Source of the DNA: Linanthus parryae
Lineage: Eukaryota; Streptophyta; Magnoliopsida; Ericales; Polemoniaceae
NCBI GenBank assembly: GCA_023055425.1
Contig: JALGPY010000007.1
Coordinates: 15,882,001 to 15,946,000, forward strand
Reading direction: 5' to 3'
Length of the DNA stretch: 64,000 nt
Part shown: positions 1 through 10,560 of the stretch, piece after piece
How positions within the stretch are numbered: position 1 is the stretch's first letter
Layout of the letters: every line of letters starts with the position of its first letter
Notes under the pieces: model-generated
Databases searched by the model: none
Seen by the model: the letters and a program-made list of their open reading frames with translations, nothing else
Told to the model about the DNA's origin: nothing
Translations under genes and position numbers: made by a program

Positions 1-676
1 GAGCTTCGCAGATACCGTCATCCCGAAGGTTGACAGCACGCCTCCCATTCCGCGGGACATTTACTTAATGCCCAACCCCCGCCGAATACAAGGCACCCAA
101 GTGGGAGAAATTCGACGAAGTCGGTGGGAATGCGCACGAACACGTGATGCGATTCGTTGACATGATGGGCCCACATGGAATTGACACCAGACTGTTGATG
201 CGCGAATTCCCTAAGTCTCTGGGGGCCGTCGCATACAAATGGTACAGGACCCTGGAGGCAGGATCTGTCAAGACATAGGAAGACATGGTGGAGATATTCT
301 ACACCAAATTCTTCCAAGTGGAAGAGAAAGTCACCACTATCCACCTCTCCCGCATGTACCAGAGGCATGTAAAGAGGGGGTCGTCTTCATTTAGAGGTTC
401 AGGGCCAAGTCCTTGGAATGCGTCGACGATGTCTTGGAAAGACGACTGGTGGAAATATTCCTTCAGGGCATGCGTGATGAATACAAAGGTATGCTAATCA
501 ATCTGAACATACCTACTTTATCCAAGTTGATCGATTGTGCAAGGAACATTGAGCCCATTGTGGAGAAGCAAAGGAGGGATTTCTCACACGATCGCGCACC
601 CGCAAGCTATGGTTTCAACCCCTTGCCATCCCATTCAGAGAGAGAACCAAAAGGAAGAGAAGTAGCTATTGCATGA
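1..676 (+). pseudogene. Gypsy-type gag, broken, of a gag-only retroelement
   Basis: Frames read on the plus strand give a retrotransposon gag core: a capsid-like stretch with MREFPKSLGAVAYKWYRTLE, then EDMVEIFYTKFF, then FLQGMRDEYKGMLINLNIP. The last two blocks are characteristic of plant Ty3/Gypsy gag. The reading frame shifts several times, and a TAG replaces the expected Trp codon just before EDMVEIF near position 275, so it cannot make a full protein. The frame is open to the left edge, so the 5' LTR and gag start lie outside the window. No protease, RT or integrase follows; the gag is succeeded by a hairpin array, a PPT and a 3' LTR. That layout matches TR-GAG elements (terminal repeats plus gag only). 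The lineage within Gypsy is not certain. Confidence 0.8.
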
Positions 677-790
677 TCTCGTGACGTCATGGAATTGCGA
701 CACTCCCAATCCGATTCACAAGCGATGATCTACTTCAGTGGATAACCTATTGAAGAGGTATTGCCCTTAAAATATTTCTTACTACATAAT

Positions 791-1720
791 CCTATCTCAT
801 ATGATAGCAGTAATGAAAATTTAAAGCCTATCTCATATGATAGCAGCAATACGCGAACGAAAGCCTATCTCATATGATAGCAGCAATACGCGAACGTAAG
901 CCTATCTCATATGATAGCAGCAATACGCGAACGTAAGCCTATATCATATGATAGCAGTAATGCAAATTCAAATCCTATCTCATATGATAGCAGCAATACG
1001 CGAACGTAAGCCTATCTCATATGATAGCAGTAATGCTAATTAAAAGCCTATCTGTCTAGATAGCAGCCAAACGCGACAAAGCCTATCTGTCCAGATAGCA
1101 GAAAAAACAAAAGCCTATCTGTCTTGATAGCAGCTAAATGCATAATTCTAAGCCCATCTGTGTAGATGGCAGCCAAATGCATGATTCTAAGCCCATCTGT
1201 TTAGATGGCAGCCAAGTGTATAATTCTAAGCCCATCTGTTTTGATGGCAGCCAAATGCGCAATTATAAAGCCTATCTGTCTAGATAGCAGCCATGCTCGA
1301 TAAAGTCTATCTGTTTAAATAGCAGTGCTGCTCAATAAGCCTATCTGTTAAGATAGCAGCAAAATTCTCGATAAAGTCTATCTTTCTAGATAGCAGCTAT
1401 GCTCAATAAAGCCTATCTGTCCAGATAGCAGCGATGCTTAATAAGCCTATCTGTCTGGATAGCAACAAAACTCAGTATAAGCCTATCTGTTCAGAAAGCA
1501 ATCACGCTCGACCAGAGGCCTATCTGCCCAGATAGCACCGAGGCACGAACTTAAGACTATCTGTCTAGATAGCAGCCATTCTTAATCAAGCCTGTCTTCT
1601 TGGACAACAGCAATATGCGGTTTAAAGACCACCTTTTTGGATGGCTACGATATTTTAAAGCATTCTTCTTAGACAGTGGCAATACGCGATTGAAAGCTCA
1701 TCTATTTCGATAAAAGCAAA
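791..1720 (+). repeat. Tandem array of ~26 short hairpin units (~36 bp period)
   Basis: Units begin at about 791, 827, 863, 901, 938, 973, 1010, 1047, 1082, 1113, 1153, 1191, 1230, 1271 and so on, decaying after about 1620. Each holds a self-complementary core followed by GCAG and a variable AT-rich or 'caatacgcgaacg' spacer. Early units have CTATC-tcatat-GATAG, middle units CTATCT-gtct-AGATAG, and three adjacent units (1153, 1191, 1230) CCATCT-gtnt-WGATGG. Paired arms change together, so the stem survives while the sequence drifts. The array lies between gag and the 3' LTR. Confidence 0.9.
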
Positions 1721-2040
1721 AGCACTTCTTCATAAGAAAAATTCAGATGCACATAATTTTGTTTAAGGCCTTACAGAGGTTCAAACTACAAAAGCCACAA
1801 AGTGATTCAAAATTCATGCATTCAAAAGATTCCAACTACAATCTGCGAGAATCGCAAAGCTAAGCTATCGGTCTTCCTCAAACAAATCCTTTGTAGTACA
1901 ACTTAAAACCATCATTTAAGTCGATGTTGCCCCATGGGGGCTAGGGTTTTCGAACTCGATTCGAATTGATTCGAGAATCTGCGTGAAGCCATACACGATT
2001 GGTTTTGCGCGTTTACACCACAACGCGCGTGTTGAACGCG

Positions 2041-2054
2041 CAAAAGGGGGCTAA
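2041..2054 (+). other. Polypurine tract before the 3' LTR
   Basis: The purine run CAAAAGGGGGCTAA directly abuts the TG of the LTR at 2055, the expected place for plus-strand priming. It fixes the element's orientation as plus. Positions 1721-2040 between the hairpin array and this tract hold no recognisable feature. Confidence 0.75.
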
Positions 2055-2666
2055 TGTAGATAGTGTATTCTGAGCACACTGATCACCACCACGTGGTGGC
2101 CATCCAGCACACCTAGCTATGCTCCAAACACACCGGATAACTACCCATGCTTATCCACGTGGGGGCTACGAGACAGGGCCCTCGCGTACCAACACGGGAC
2201 TTGTAGGGACTTAGTGGTTTGGAGGCTAGGGTAAGGCCCCTCGCGCGTGTGCGACAGCCAAGCTCGCGCGCGAACCTTTGTAACTGCTTTGAGCGACTTA
2301 ATGCCAAGTCTTATAAACCCGGCTTGACCTCATAACGGTCTCCGGTATGTACGGTCAGGTGCTTAGCGGTTCCTATATATACGGTCGAACGTGCCGTTAC
2401 GGGGGCTACCATTAAGCCGCCATTTATGGTGCATTAACCCCCTCACAACGGTCACCTCCGCACTATATATAGGATTGTTAGCCCTCCATTGCGACGGGCT
2501 GATCCATATCTGTTTCTACACTAGCTATTAAGTTGTCTCTCTCTCTCTCTCCCTCTCAGTGGCAAGTTCTTACCCTCTCCCTACACACACCCTACATCTC
2601 TCTGTGTTTCCATTCTCTTATCTTGGTGTACATCTGAATCTTCCTCAAAGGATTCTCCTGTACACA
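2055..2666 (+). mobile_element. 3' LTR of the gag-only Gypsy-type element
   Basis: The 612-bp LTR begins TGTAGATAGTG and ends TGTACACA. Its boundaries are set by the PPT on the left and by alignment with the solo LTR at 33296-33892, which starts and ends with the same bases. A TATA box (CTATATATAGG, about 2463-2473) is conserved in both copies, so U3 and R can be placed. The five bases after it, TTGAT, should be the right TSD; the left copy is outside the window. Confidence 0.85.
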
Positions 2667-2671
2667 TTGAT

Positions 2672-3666
2672 GAACAATGAACCTAGACAAGATCAGCTAG
2701 AGTTTTGTGCAAAAAAGATAAATCAAGAAGATTTGATCAAAGATTATACTCTCTCATGATTGATGAATTTGTTCCTTAGAGATATAATAAAGATATCTCT
2801 GCCTTAACTAGTAGGATGAGGACTTTGCACCTACAAAAGTTGTTCTTGCATAGTTATGTGCAGAGAGTGCCAGAAGTACATGCCAGTGTTCACACAAATT
2901 TAAAAAGATAGAAAATATAGAGTTTGAGTTCGAGCTCCACCATGGGTTCGAATTCAAGAGGACTATGGTCCATTTTACTCCTCCTCACCCTCCTCTTCTT
3001 CTTCTTAAAAAGTGAATACAAGATAGTGCTCGTTGCCCCGTGGACGTAGGCCAATTTCGAAACTATGTTAAATCATCAGCTCTATTGTATTTATCTTTAC
3101 TTATTGAAGACGTCACGCATAACAAAGTGACGTCCTAAATATACTCAAAGTCACAAATTTTCTTCTCCGCATTGTTCGAGCAGAATTGATTTTTTCCTAG
3201 ATTTGCAAATCAGTCACCTTTTTTAACAAACTCTTCACATCTTTGGGATATTACGAGATAAATCACAATCAAAATTCGTGGGGTTTGGCATTCGTATAAA
3301 TGGTTCTCCACTAGTCTAAAATAATAAAAAGACACGTCATTTCAGTTAAACTATATATAATAGAAGTATTGATCTATCTATACGACTATGAGTGCTTCGG
3401 ACAATTCATTCAACAAGAAAAAAGAAAATATACATCACTTTAACTAGTAGGGAGTCAAGAAAATGTAGGATCGAATTCTCGGATGGAAGGCTAAACTTCA
3501 TTAGCTGGGTGTATGTTGACTCTCATTCGCAAGACTGTTTTTGTGACTTTTCATGGTCCTCGTGGAAGACTTATTGATGACATTACACGAATATATTTCT
3601 CCCTTTCAAGGAGGGATGGCATAGGTTCTGATCTCGACTTCATATCAACACCTCCTTGTGAATGAA
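2672..3666. other. Spacer without a recognised gene
   Basis: AT-rich spacer. The frames present are short and show no family motif. The one distinct structure is a perfect 8-bp inverted repeat, GACGTCAC (3109-3116) and GTGACGTC (3127-3134), separated by 10 bp. Confidence 0.6.
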
Positions 3667-3671
3667 GCTTG

Positions 3672-3788
3672 TGAAGGTTTTGTGAAATTGTCCTCAGCCT
3701 GGACTTCTCTTTTGATTAGCAATATATATCAAAATTAATACAACACTAATTGCACTTTAATCCTTAACTAAGTATGCTATCACTATTA
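3672..3788 (-). mobile_element. 3' LTR of Copia A
   Basis: It aligns over its whole 117 bp with 28754-28870. Read on the minus strand it starts TAATAGTGATAGC and ends AACCTTCA, so its 5' end is TA rather than the usual TG in both copies. The purine tract GCGGGGGTG sits immediately upstream on the minus strand, in PPT position. The pol frame ends on the TAA formed by the LTR's first three bases. Confidence 0.9.
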
Positions 3789-5021
3789 CACCCCCGCAGT
3801 CGGAGCGGGAGAATGATGAACGTTCAGACTAGAGCGGAACCTTTCAAAGAACTGGTGAGGAAGAACTTTGGTGAAGATATCTGCATACTGAAAATCAACG
3901 GGTATGTGAAGAACCCGAAGTTGGCCGAGACAAACATTTTCCCGGACGAAGTGAAGATCGATCTCAATATGTTTCGTGCGTTGATGCTGAACCGGATTAC
4001 CTGATAAGTATACTGCAGAGGGAGACCTTCGGAGGACGAACCTTAAGCTCAAGAAGAAGATTGCGAAGCCAACAGAGCTCACCAAAAGTGTTGACCACGC
4101 CACGGTACTCGGCCTCGCCGCTATAACGAGAGACGGTAGCTTGTCGTTTGGACGACCAGCTGAGAAGGTTGTCCCCAAAGAAGGTGCAAAAGCCGGAGGT
4201 GGAGCGACGTGTGTCCGGGCAGCCTGCCCAATCCGCATCAGTGTAGGCCGTGAGACCCGTGGAGGCAGTAGCAGAGATGTGGAACCCGAGATCAAGAGTG
4301 CCACTTACATAGAGAAGAACATGTTTCAACACGCAAAAATGATGCTCTCGAGGATCGTGCATGGAGAGACAGATCTGCTGAACGGCATATGAGATGTCAG
4401 GACGAGTGAATGTGAGGTACTGAAGCGCACCTGCTAAGCTGCAGTAGAGAGTGGGATCATCAACCGAAGGTCCGGAACCCGCGGTGAGTTTGGAGCCAGT
4501 CTCAACCGGAGTGCTAACGGGCTTACAGCCCACCATCGATGCACGCTGCAAAATCTCAAAGGCATACTGACGCTGTGAGAGAACCATACCAGAAGTAGTC
4601 TGAGTGACAGCAATTCCCAAAAAATGATGTAGAGGTCCAAGATCGGTCATAGCAAACTCAGTCGAAAGTTGAGAAATAACCCGCTGCACAACTGTAGGAG
4701 ATGACCCTGTAATGATAATATCGTCAACGTAGAGGAGGAGGTAGACGATATCTGATCCCTGACTGTAGAAAAACAGATACTCATCACATCTACAACTGGA
4801 GAATCCCACAGAGCCGGTGAGAAAAGTAGCAAAGCGCTGAAACCACGCACGAGGTGCCTGCTTCAGCCCATACAGGGACTTACGTAACCGGCAGACATGA
4901 TCCGGATGACGGGGATCCCGATAGCCCGGTGGCTGATGTATATAAATAACCTCATCGAGATCACCGTGTAGGAACGCATTCTTGACATTTAACTGACGAA
5001 TGGGCCAAGCATGCGAGACAG
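3786..5021 (-). pseudogene. Copia A pol, RT and RNase H segment
   Basis: The minus-strand frame from 5021 down continues the RT begun at 14902-15493. It shows QLNVKNAFLHGDL, the block KSLYGLKQAPRAWF, the catalytic LLYVDDIIITG, HHFLGI, and RNase H with TAYTDADWAG and SGEAEYR. Near 4010-4040 the frame shifts: one frame ends at 3997, while the true continuation, with HQRTKHIEIDLHFVRE and YADIFTK, resumes in another and ends with TAA at 3786-3788. The frame reading from 5034 starts inside the Athila-like LTR and is a chimera; genuine pol begins at 5021. The product cannot be active because of the frameshift and because upstream pol lies about 9.9 kb away. Confidence 0.92.
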
Positions 5022-5974
5022 TGATAACGCCCAAATAGGGGTTATTTTATAACCTGAAAAGATGTGTATTTGTGCTGGAAAACCGCGTTTTAACCAGAAT
5101 TCACCCTCGGAAAGCCTCGGTTTTAGGAACGAGACGTTTATTTGCTTTTCGTGAATTTCTGCATGTTTTGTACTTTTATTGGATATGATCGCGGGTATTT
5201 TTCATGTTTTTACAGGAACAGGTTCAGAAAGTGCATTGGGATGCGTGCCGAGACAGAACCGGGATCGCCTCAAGAAACGTGCAGAAAATGCTCGGGACAG
5301 GATTTGACCGAGACTGGTAAAAGGGAGAGCGGAATGGAAAACGGAAAGACTGGAGGAAAAACGAGCAGTGAAAACCGACCGAGGAAGCTGAAAACGCCAA
5401 AACCGAGAATCATCGGGACGCGCTCGGTTGACGATATCTTGAGCTTGACTTGGAATTTTGAAGTGAAACCAGGGGCAAAAGAACGGAGACGTCAAGGGCT
5501 TTCCGAAAACAGGTTATAATGCTGAAACGGAGTCCGGCCGAAAAACCGACTCCCGTCAAGTGTGGGTCCCAGTCAGGCCACGCCCGAGTAAGGAGTCTCG
5601 GTTCCCGGTGTCCAGAGTCAGGAGCAACTATTTCATGTTCGTGACGATTTCCGGGACAGTTTTGGCCTAGGGGTATTTTGGTCATTTTGGCACCGGGCCC
5701 GGGTTTCCGAAGTCAAGTTCAGATTTTGTCTCCCAAATTCAGTCAGCAGTTTTCCTATGTCCAGGGTCAGGATTGGACAGAATTTGGAGCGGTTTTGACC
5801 CAGGGGTATTTTGGTAATTTTGACAAGTTTCGGGTCAAAACGCAAGACGGGGGCACGGGAAAGCAGGAAGACACCGAAGAGGCAAACCGGGAGCATCAGG
5901 CAGAAGAGTGGGACCCAGGGGACCAGACCTGGCCCACCAAAGGACCAAGTGGACCCCACCTAGCCCCCACGGCC

Positions 5975-6098
5975 TGCGTATATACGCAGGCCCTGCGTAT
6001 ATACGCAGCCCCTGCGTATATACGCAGGCAGTGAGGGTGGTGGGGGATGTTGGTTGGGCCCTGGTTGCGTATATACGCAACCCCTGCGTATATACGCA
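5975..6098. promoter_or_regulatory. Cluster of five TGCGTATATACGCA palindromes in U3 (5' LTR)
   Basis: Perfect 14-bp palindromes at 5975-5988, 5994-6007, 6013-6026, 6066-6079 and 6085-6098, most flanked by C/G (CTGCG...CGCAG). Centre spacings of 19, 19, 53 and 19 bp are seen. The cluster ends about 85 bp before the TATA-like box, the position of an upstream control element. A role as a dimeric protein-binding site is inference. Confidence 0.85.
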
Positions 6099-6179
6099 GC
6101 CAGTTTTGACTTTTGGTCAAAGACGGTGGACCGATGGCAGTTTCGTAAATTCTGGCGCAAGCGTTTTCGGGAAAAACAG

Positions 6180-6189
6180 CACTATTTAA
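6180..6189 (+). promoter_or_regulatory. TATA-like box of the Athila-like LTR
   Basis: CTATTTAAAG is followed after about 30 bp by an A/C-rich stretch typical of a transcript start. The identical sequence is present in the 3' LTR at +7746. Confidence 0.6.
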
Positions 6190-7156
6190 AGACTCGTCCA
6201 GACTCGTTTTGAGACAGCATACAATATACACAGAACAGAACACAAGACAGCACAACCGAAGGAGGAGTCGGAGCGTCCCGGAGAGCACGGAAACGTGAAT
6301 CCAGATTCGAAGACACCCGTTTGCTCTTCTTCTCTCTTATTCAAAAACTGTGTTATCTACGTTATGAATTTTAGTAGCTAAACCTTTACCTAGGTTCTCG
6401 GTGAACCTAGGGTTTCGTTTTCAGATTAGTTCTACGTTTTGACTATGAATTCATGATTACGTTATCTTAATATCAGCAGCTTTATTCGTTATTCTGTCTT
6501 TGAATTTTACTGTTTATGCATGATCGGAGTCGCGAACCAGAATTGCTACAGACCCGAGCCGGTAGGTGAAAACGTCCGGTTAGGGTTAGGAAGAGAAGAC
6601 AGAATTTAGCACCTTACCCCGATGGGCCGACTAGCGAAGGGGAGTTAGGACTAGCCTGAAATCGTTGAGACCAACTGTTAGAGAATCTGACCCGGGCCAT
6701 CAGGACAGGTTAGAAACCCTAGCAGCCTTAGAACGAGACTGCAGACTTAGGCAGCTTAACAGGAATCCGAAAGTCTGCAGGATTGTGATAACGTGCAGGA
6801 AAAGAAAAGATACTGCACAATTGGTACGTGGCACGGATAACGAGACTGCTGTGTGTTTTCATGTCAAACAAAGAACGAAAATCTGAAGAACCCTAGGGGA
6901 TCCCGGGACCTAGTATCTCAAACCCTAGTTTTACAACCTTAAGATTATTCAGAAAACTTTCACAAAAATATTTACGTTTCAGTTATTTACGTTCAAACTC
7001 TCAAAATACTCCTCCTTTTTACACTCTGTTTGTTAAAACTGATTGCTAGAAAAACCTGCAAAGTCCCTGTGGGATCGATAATCTGAGTCGTAATACACTC
7101 TATACTACTTGATTCGTATACTTGCGAATAGCACGCTAAATTGCGCATCAAGTTTT

Positions 7157-7174
7157 TGGCGCCGTTGCCGGGGA
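7157..7174 (+). other. Primer binding site, tRNA-Asp type
   Basis: TGGCGCCGTTGCCGGGGA is the complement of the 3' end of plant tRNA-Asp(GUC) including CCA. It begins six bases after the LTR end. This PBS class is characteristic of Tat/Athila elements. Confidence 0.92.
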
Positions 7175-7288
7175 CTTTTTAGGGTTTATTTAGTAGTCCG
7201 AATTAATTTTCAGAGTTTTTATTTTTATTTTATTTTATCTTTTATTTTTCTGTTATCTCACTGCTCTTGAGATCTCTACTTTTTCAGG

Positions 7289-9967
7289 ATGGGCGACAAT
7301 ACCGAGAAAACGCCAGAACTGCCCGAGACACGTACTCCAGCCGAGATGGCTCGGTACATCGAAGATCTGATCACAGCGGGCCTTGCTGCCCGGAGCAACC
7401 AGAGGACGTACAACCGGTCTGGGAAGGCGTTGGTGGAGAATTTCGAAGTCCCCACGGGGGGGCATGAGCGAGCTATTGTGGTGCCCGAGATCACCGCAGA
7501 ACACTTTGACATCAAACCCTCCACCATCCAGACTGTTCAGACCCTCTGCCCGTTCCATGGCAAAGCTGACGAAGATCCAAACGACTTCATCGGGAAGTTC
7601 GAGGACTACTGCAACAAAGTACGGTATAAGGGAGTTGGAGCCGAGGCGCTAATGCTAATACTCTTTCCATACTGCCTGTACGGAGTGGCCAACGACTGGC
7701 TCGAATCCCGACCACCCAGGTCCATCACAACATGGGAGGGGTGTGTCACCGATTTTCTGGCCAAATTTTACCCCGCCTCCCGGGTCATTCAATTACAAAG
7801 CGAGATTTTGTCGTTCAAGCAGAAGACGGGAGAGACGGTGGTAGACGCATGGGACAGATTGATGAGACTTGTGAAAAGATGCCCGAACCACGGTTTCGGA
7901 GACCCGAAGATCCTGCAGGTATTCTACCATGCCCTAGACAGGGAGAGTGCTGACAGGATTGACCGAGAAGCCGGAGGAAATTTTCTGTACCATGTGGACA
8001 AGGACGGTGCCTATGAGCTGATGAAGCAATTAGCCAAACAGGATACTCGCCTGTTTGACGATCGCAGGATCACGGCCCGAGCCGAGCCAGTGGAAGACGA
8101 CCGGATAGACAATCTGGCCAAGATCGTTCAAGATTTGGTCAAGAAAGTTTACTCAACTGATGCAGTAGGAAAAACAGATTTGGACACAGCCATCGAGGGG
8201 CTCGGAAACGAAGATTCCAATTACGTACAGCAGCAGTGGGATCCGAGCCGGTACAGACCGGGTACGAGAGACCATCCCGGGTTCCGGTACGGAAACCCGA
8301 ACGCAGCAGTTTATGCACCGGGGTTCCAGCACAGGCCACCAGCCCAGCAGACTGCACCGACGCAGCAGGCTCAGTCGGGCCCATCTGCACAGCAGTACGA
8401 CGCTCAGATGAAGGAGATCAAGTCCATGTTCCAGACCATGGAGTCCCGGTTCGAGCACATGGACGCCCTGACAGCCAACGTGCAGATGACCAAAACGTCA
8501 CTGCACGCTTTGGAGGTACAAGTTGGACAGTTAGCACAGCAGCTAACGGAGAGACAGCCAGGAAACTTGCCCTCGAATACAGTGAATAATCCACGTGCTC
8601 AGGTCAATGCCATCACCACTCGGAGTGGATTAGCACTACAGGATCCGCCGTATCCTAGCCATGCACGTGCAGAAAAATCAAAGGAAATCGAGCGTGAAGT
8701 ATTTGGCAAGGATAACAGCTCAGCCGACCGCCCCCAGCCGAAGGGCTCGGTTGAGCAGGATGTAGTGCAGAAGGAGAAGGAAGCAGAAACGGTACCTGTC
8801 TCCAAGGAGGTGCCATACCCCTTGCGAACACGAAAGAGGGATGATAGCAAGGACTACGCCAGATTTCTCGAGATTTTCAAACAGCTGAAGATCAACATAC
8901 CCTTTGCGGAGGCGTTGGCAAAGATGCCCACTTATGCCAAGTTCCTCAAAGATATTTTGTATGGACGAAAACGTATGAGCGATTTCGAGACAATAAATCT
9001 GACGGCAGAAGTGAGCAACTGTGTGAAGAATGGGCTACCGAGGAAGAGGAAGGACCCTGGCAGTTTTGTCATCCCGGTGACCCTAGGTAATGCTTACACA
9101 GGAAAGGCTCTGTGTGACCTAGGGGCCAGTATCAATCTGATGCCGTTATCAATTTTCAAAACTTTGAAAATCGGTGAACTCAGGCCCACCAGAATCAAGC
9201 TGCAGATGGCGGACAGATCCGTGAAGCAGGCTTACGGAGTTATTGAAGACATTCTGGTGAAAGTCGGAGAATTAATTTTTCCAGCAGATTTTGTGATTCT
9301 GGACATGGAGGCAGGAGACGTACCACTCATTCTGGGCAGACCGTTTTTGGCTACCGGAGAAGCCATGATAAACTGCAAGAGCGGAGAACTGACCATGCAG
9401 ATCAATGAAGACAAGGTGAAGTTCAACGTTTTCAAAAATCTGCAACTACCGAATTATTACGAGCATGAAGACATCTTCGTAGTGGAGGTAGTCGAAGAAG
9501 GCTGGGAAAACGAGGAGATGGATGAGCTATGGGCAGAGATTGACAGAGTGGACAGAGAGAACGAGGAGAGATTCCAAGAGGAGCAGGCCATGCAAGCTGA
9601 AAACCGGACCACTTTACAGCTGGACGGAAAAGGTGGGCAGAAAGTGGCCCTGGTCCCGTCACTCAAAGAGCCACCGACCCGAGAACTTAAACCGCTCCCG
9701 AGCCATCAAAGTTCGGCACAACCAAAGCAGTTTCAAGAAGGGCAGAAAGCACTTCTTTGCGATTCTCGAAAGCAGTTTTTCCCGGAAAAATTGAGATCTC
9801 GGTGGTCAGGACCGTTTATCATCAAAGAGATACTTTCATGGGATGCGGTTGAATTGGAGAATCCGCATGACAGTACAACTCGCATGGTGAGCGGAAACCG
9901 GGTCAAGCCATATCTGGGCCCGGGAGCAGACGTCAAGGTACACCCTGGCGGTTTTGATGTCCCTTGA
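7289..9967 (+). CDS. Gag-protease polyprotein fused in frame to an integrase C-terminal tail (892 aa)
   Basis: One uninterrupted frame. Residues about 88-258 are the retrotransposon gag core (FHGKADEDPNDFIGKFEDYC, then WEGCVTDFLAKFYP). Residues about 320-400 are Gln/Pro-rich linker; I see no CCHC knuckle. Residues about 590-720 are an aspartic protease with the Athila-type active site CDLGASINLMP (Asp near 610) and LILGRPFLATG near 680. The linker motif ELKPLPSH (about 799-806) normally opens the RT region, but here the sequence jumps by residue 815 to FQEGQKALLCDSRKQFF and RSRWSGPF, the C-terminal tail of Athila integrase. RT, RNase H and the integrase core are thus missing without loss of frame. 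Start chosen at the first ATG after a pyrimidine-rich TTTTTCAGG, which resembles a splice acceptor. The protein could package and process but not copy or insert; it would need a helper. Confidence 0.93.
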   Translation: MGDNTEKTPELPETRTPAEMARYIEDLITAGLAARSNQRTYNRSGKALVENFEVPTGGHERAIVVPEITAEHFDIKPSTIQTVQTLCPFHGKADEDPNDFIGKFEDYCNKVRYKGVGAEALMLILFPYCLYGVANDWLESRPPRSITTWEGCVTDFLAKFYPASRVIQLQSEILSFKQKTGETVVDAWDRLMRLVKRCPNHGFGDPKILQVFYHALDRESADRIDREAGGNFLYHVDKDGAYELMKQLAKQDTRLFDDRRITARAEPVEDDRIDNLAKIVQDLVKKVYSTDAVGKTDLDTAIEGLGNEDSNYVQQQWDPSRYRPGTRDHPGFRYGNPNAAVYAPGFQHRPPAQQTAPTQQAQSGPSAQQYDAQMKEIKSMFQTMESRFEHMDALTANVQMTKTSLHALEVQVGQLAQQLTERQPGNLPSNTVNNPRAQVNAITTRSGLALQDPPYPSHARAEKSKEIEREVFGKDNSSADRPQPKGSVEQDVVQKEKEAETVPVSKEVPYPLRTRKRDDSKDYARFLEIFKQLKINIPFAEALAKMPTYAKFLKDILYGRKRMSDFETINLTAEVSNCVKNGLPRKRKDPGSFVIPVTLGNAYTGKALCDLGASINLMPLSIFKTLKIGELRPTRIKLQMADRSVKQAYGVIEDILVKVGELIFPADFVILDMEAGDVPLILGRPFLATGEAMINCKSGELTMQINEDKVKFNVFKNLQLPNYYEHEDIFVVEVVEEGWENEEMDELWAEIDRVDRENEERFQEEQAMQAENRTTLQLDGKGGQKVALVPSLKEPPTRELKPLPSHQSSAQPKQFQEGQKALLCDSRKQFFPEKLRSRWSGPFIIKEILSWDAVELENPHDSTTRMVSGNRVKPYLGPGADVKVHPGGFDVP

Positions 9968-10300
9968 GCAAACATGAGGTAACTGGGTCGGGCCGTCGAC
10001 CGTAAATTACAAGCGCTGGTTGGGAGGCAACCCAACGTAGTAAATTAGTTTAAATTATTTCAAGTTTTATTTTCAGTTTTGAATTTTGAGAGAGGTAAGA
10101 TGAGTGGGTATTGACTTTGGATTGAGCATGTGCAGATACAGCAGAGCAGAAAACGAGAACAAAAAGGAATAGAAATACTTTGTGTGTGTATTTTACGCCC
10201 ATCCTGTGCGTATAATAGGCACACAGGGGGTAGAGAGAGAGAGAGGAAAAATTTTGTGTTAAAAAAAAAAAAAAAAAAATCGAAAAATTGAAATTTTGCT

Positions 10301-10560
10301 GCTGCCTGCGTATATACGCAGGTGCTGCGTATATACGCAGGTGCTGCGTATATACGCAGCCAGCAGCGAAAATTTCAGAATTTTGAAAAAAAAAAAAAAA
10401 AAAATTTTTTTTACCTGCTGTTTGCGTATATACGCAGTACTGCGTATATACGCAGCCAGCAGTGAAAATACGAGTTAAAAAAAAAAAAAAAAAACTTTTT
10501 CAAAATGCTCCCTGTTTGCGTATATACGCAGGTACTGCGTATATACGCAGGCAGAAGAAG
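10301..10560. repeat. Internal array of seven TGCGTATATACGCA palindromes with A-tracts
   Basis: Copies at 10307-10320, 10326-10339, 10345-10358, 10423-10436, 10441-10454, 10517-10530 and 10536-10549. They fall in three clusters at roughly 95-115 bp steps. A or T homopolymers of 15-20 bp separate them, giving a degenerate ~100-bp tandem unit. Confidence 0.9.

Larger units (their letters stand above)
5022..7150 (+). mobile_element. 5' LTR of the Athila-like element
   Basis: 2129 bp, TG...CA, ended by the PBS. A TATA-like CTATTTAAAG at about 6180-6189 suggests transcription start near 6215. The five palindromes (5975-6098) sit just upstream, in U3. Numerous small frames across the LTR reading LRIYA, AYIR or VYTQ are artefacts of the palindrome, which lacks stops in every frame. 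Confidence 0.93.

Noticed and set aside
791..1720. CRISPR-like array
   Set aside because: Units are divergent hairpins without unique spacers, lie inside a plant retrotransposon, and have no cas genes nearby.
3774..4004. Plus-strand frames over the Copia RT
   Set aside because: Antisense shadows of the minus-strand pol.
5142..5519. 125-codon frame in each Athila-like LTR
   Set aside because: Lies in U3, has no homology that I recognise and is duplicated only because the LTR is.
5835..6288. Several overlapping frames rich in LRIYA, AYIRR and VYTQ (also at 10296-10605 and 13581-14034)
   Set aside because: They are readings of the TGCGTATATACGCA palindrome, which has no stop in any frame; both strands give the same words.
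6577..6600. GGTTAGGGTTAGG as interstitial telomere repeat
   Set aside because: Only about two imperfect units of the plant TTTAGGG type and repeated only with the LTR.
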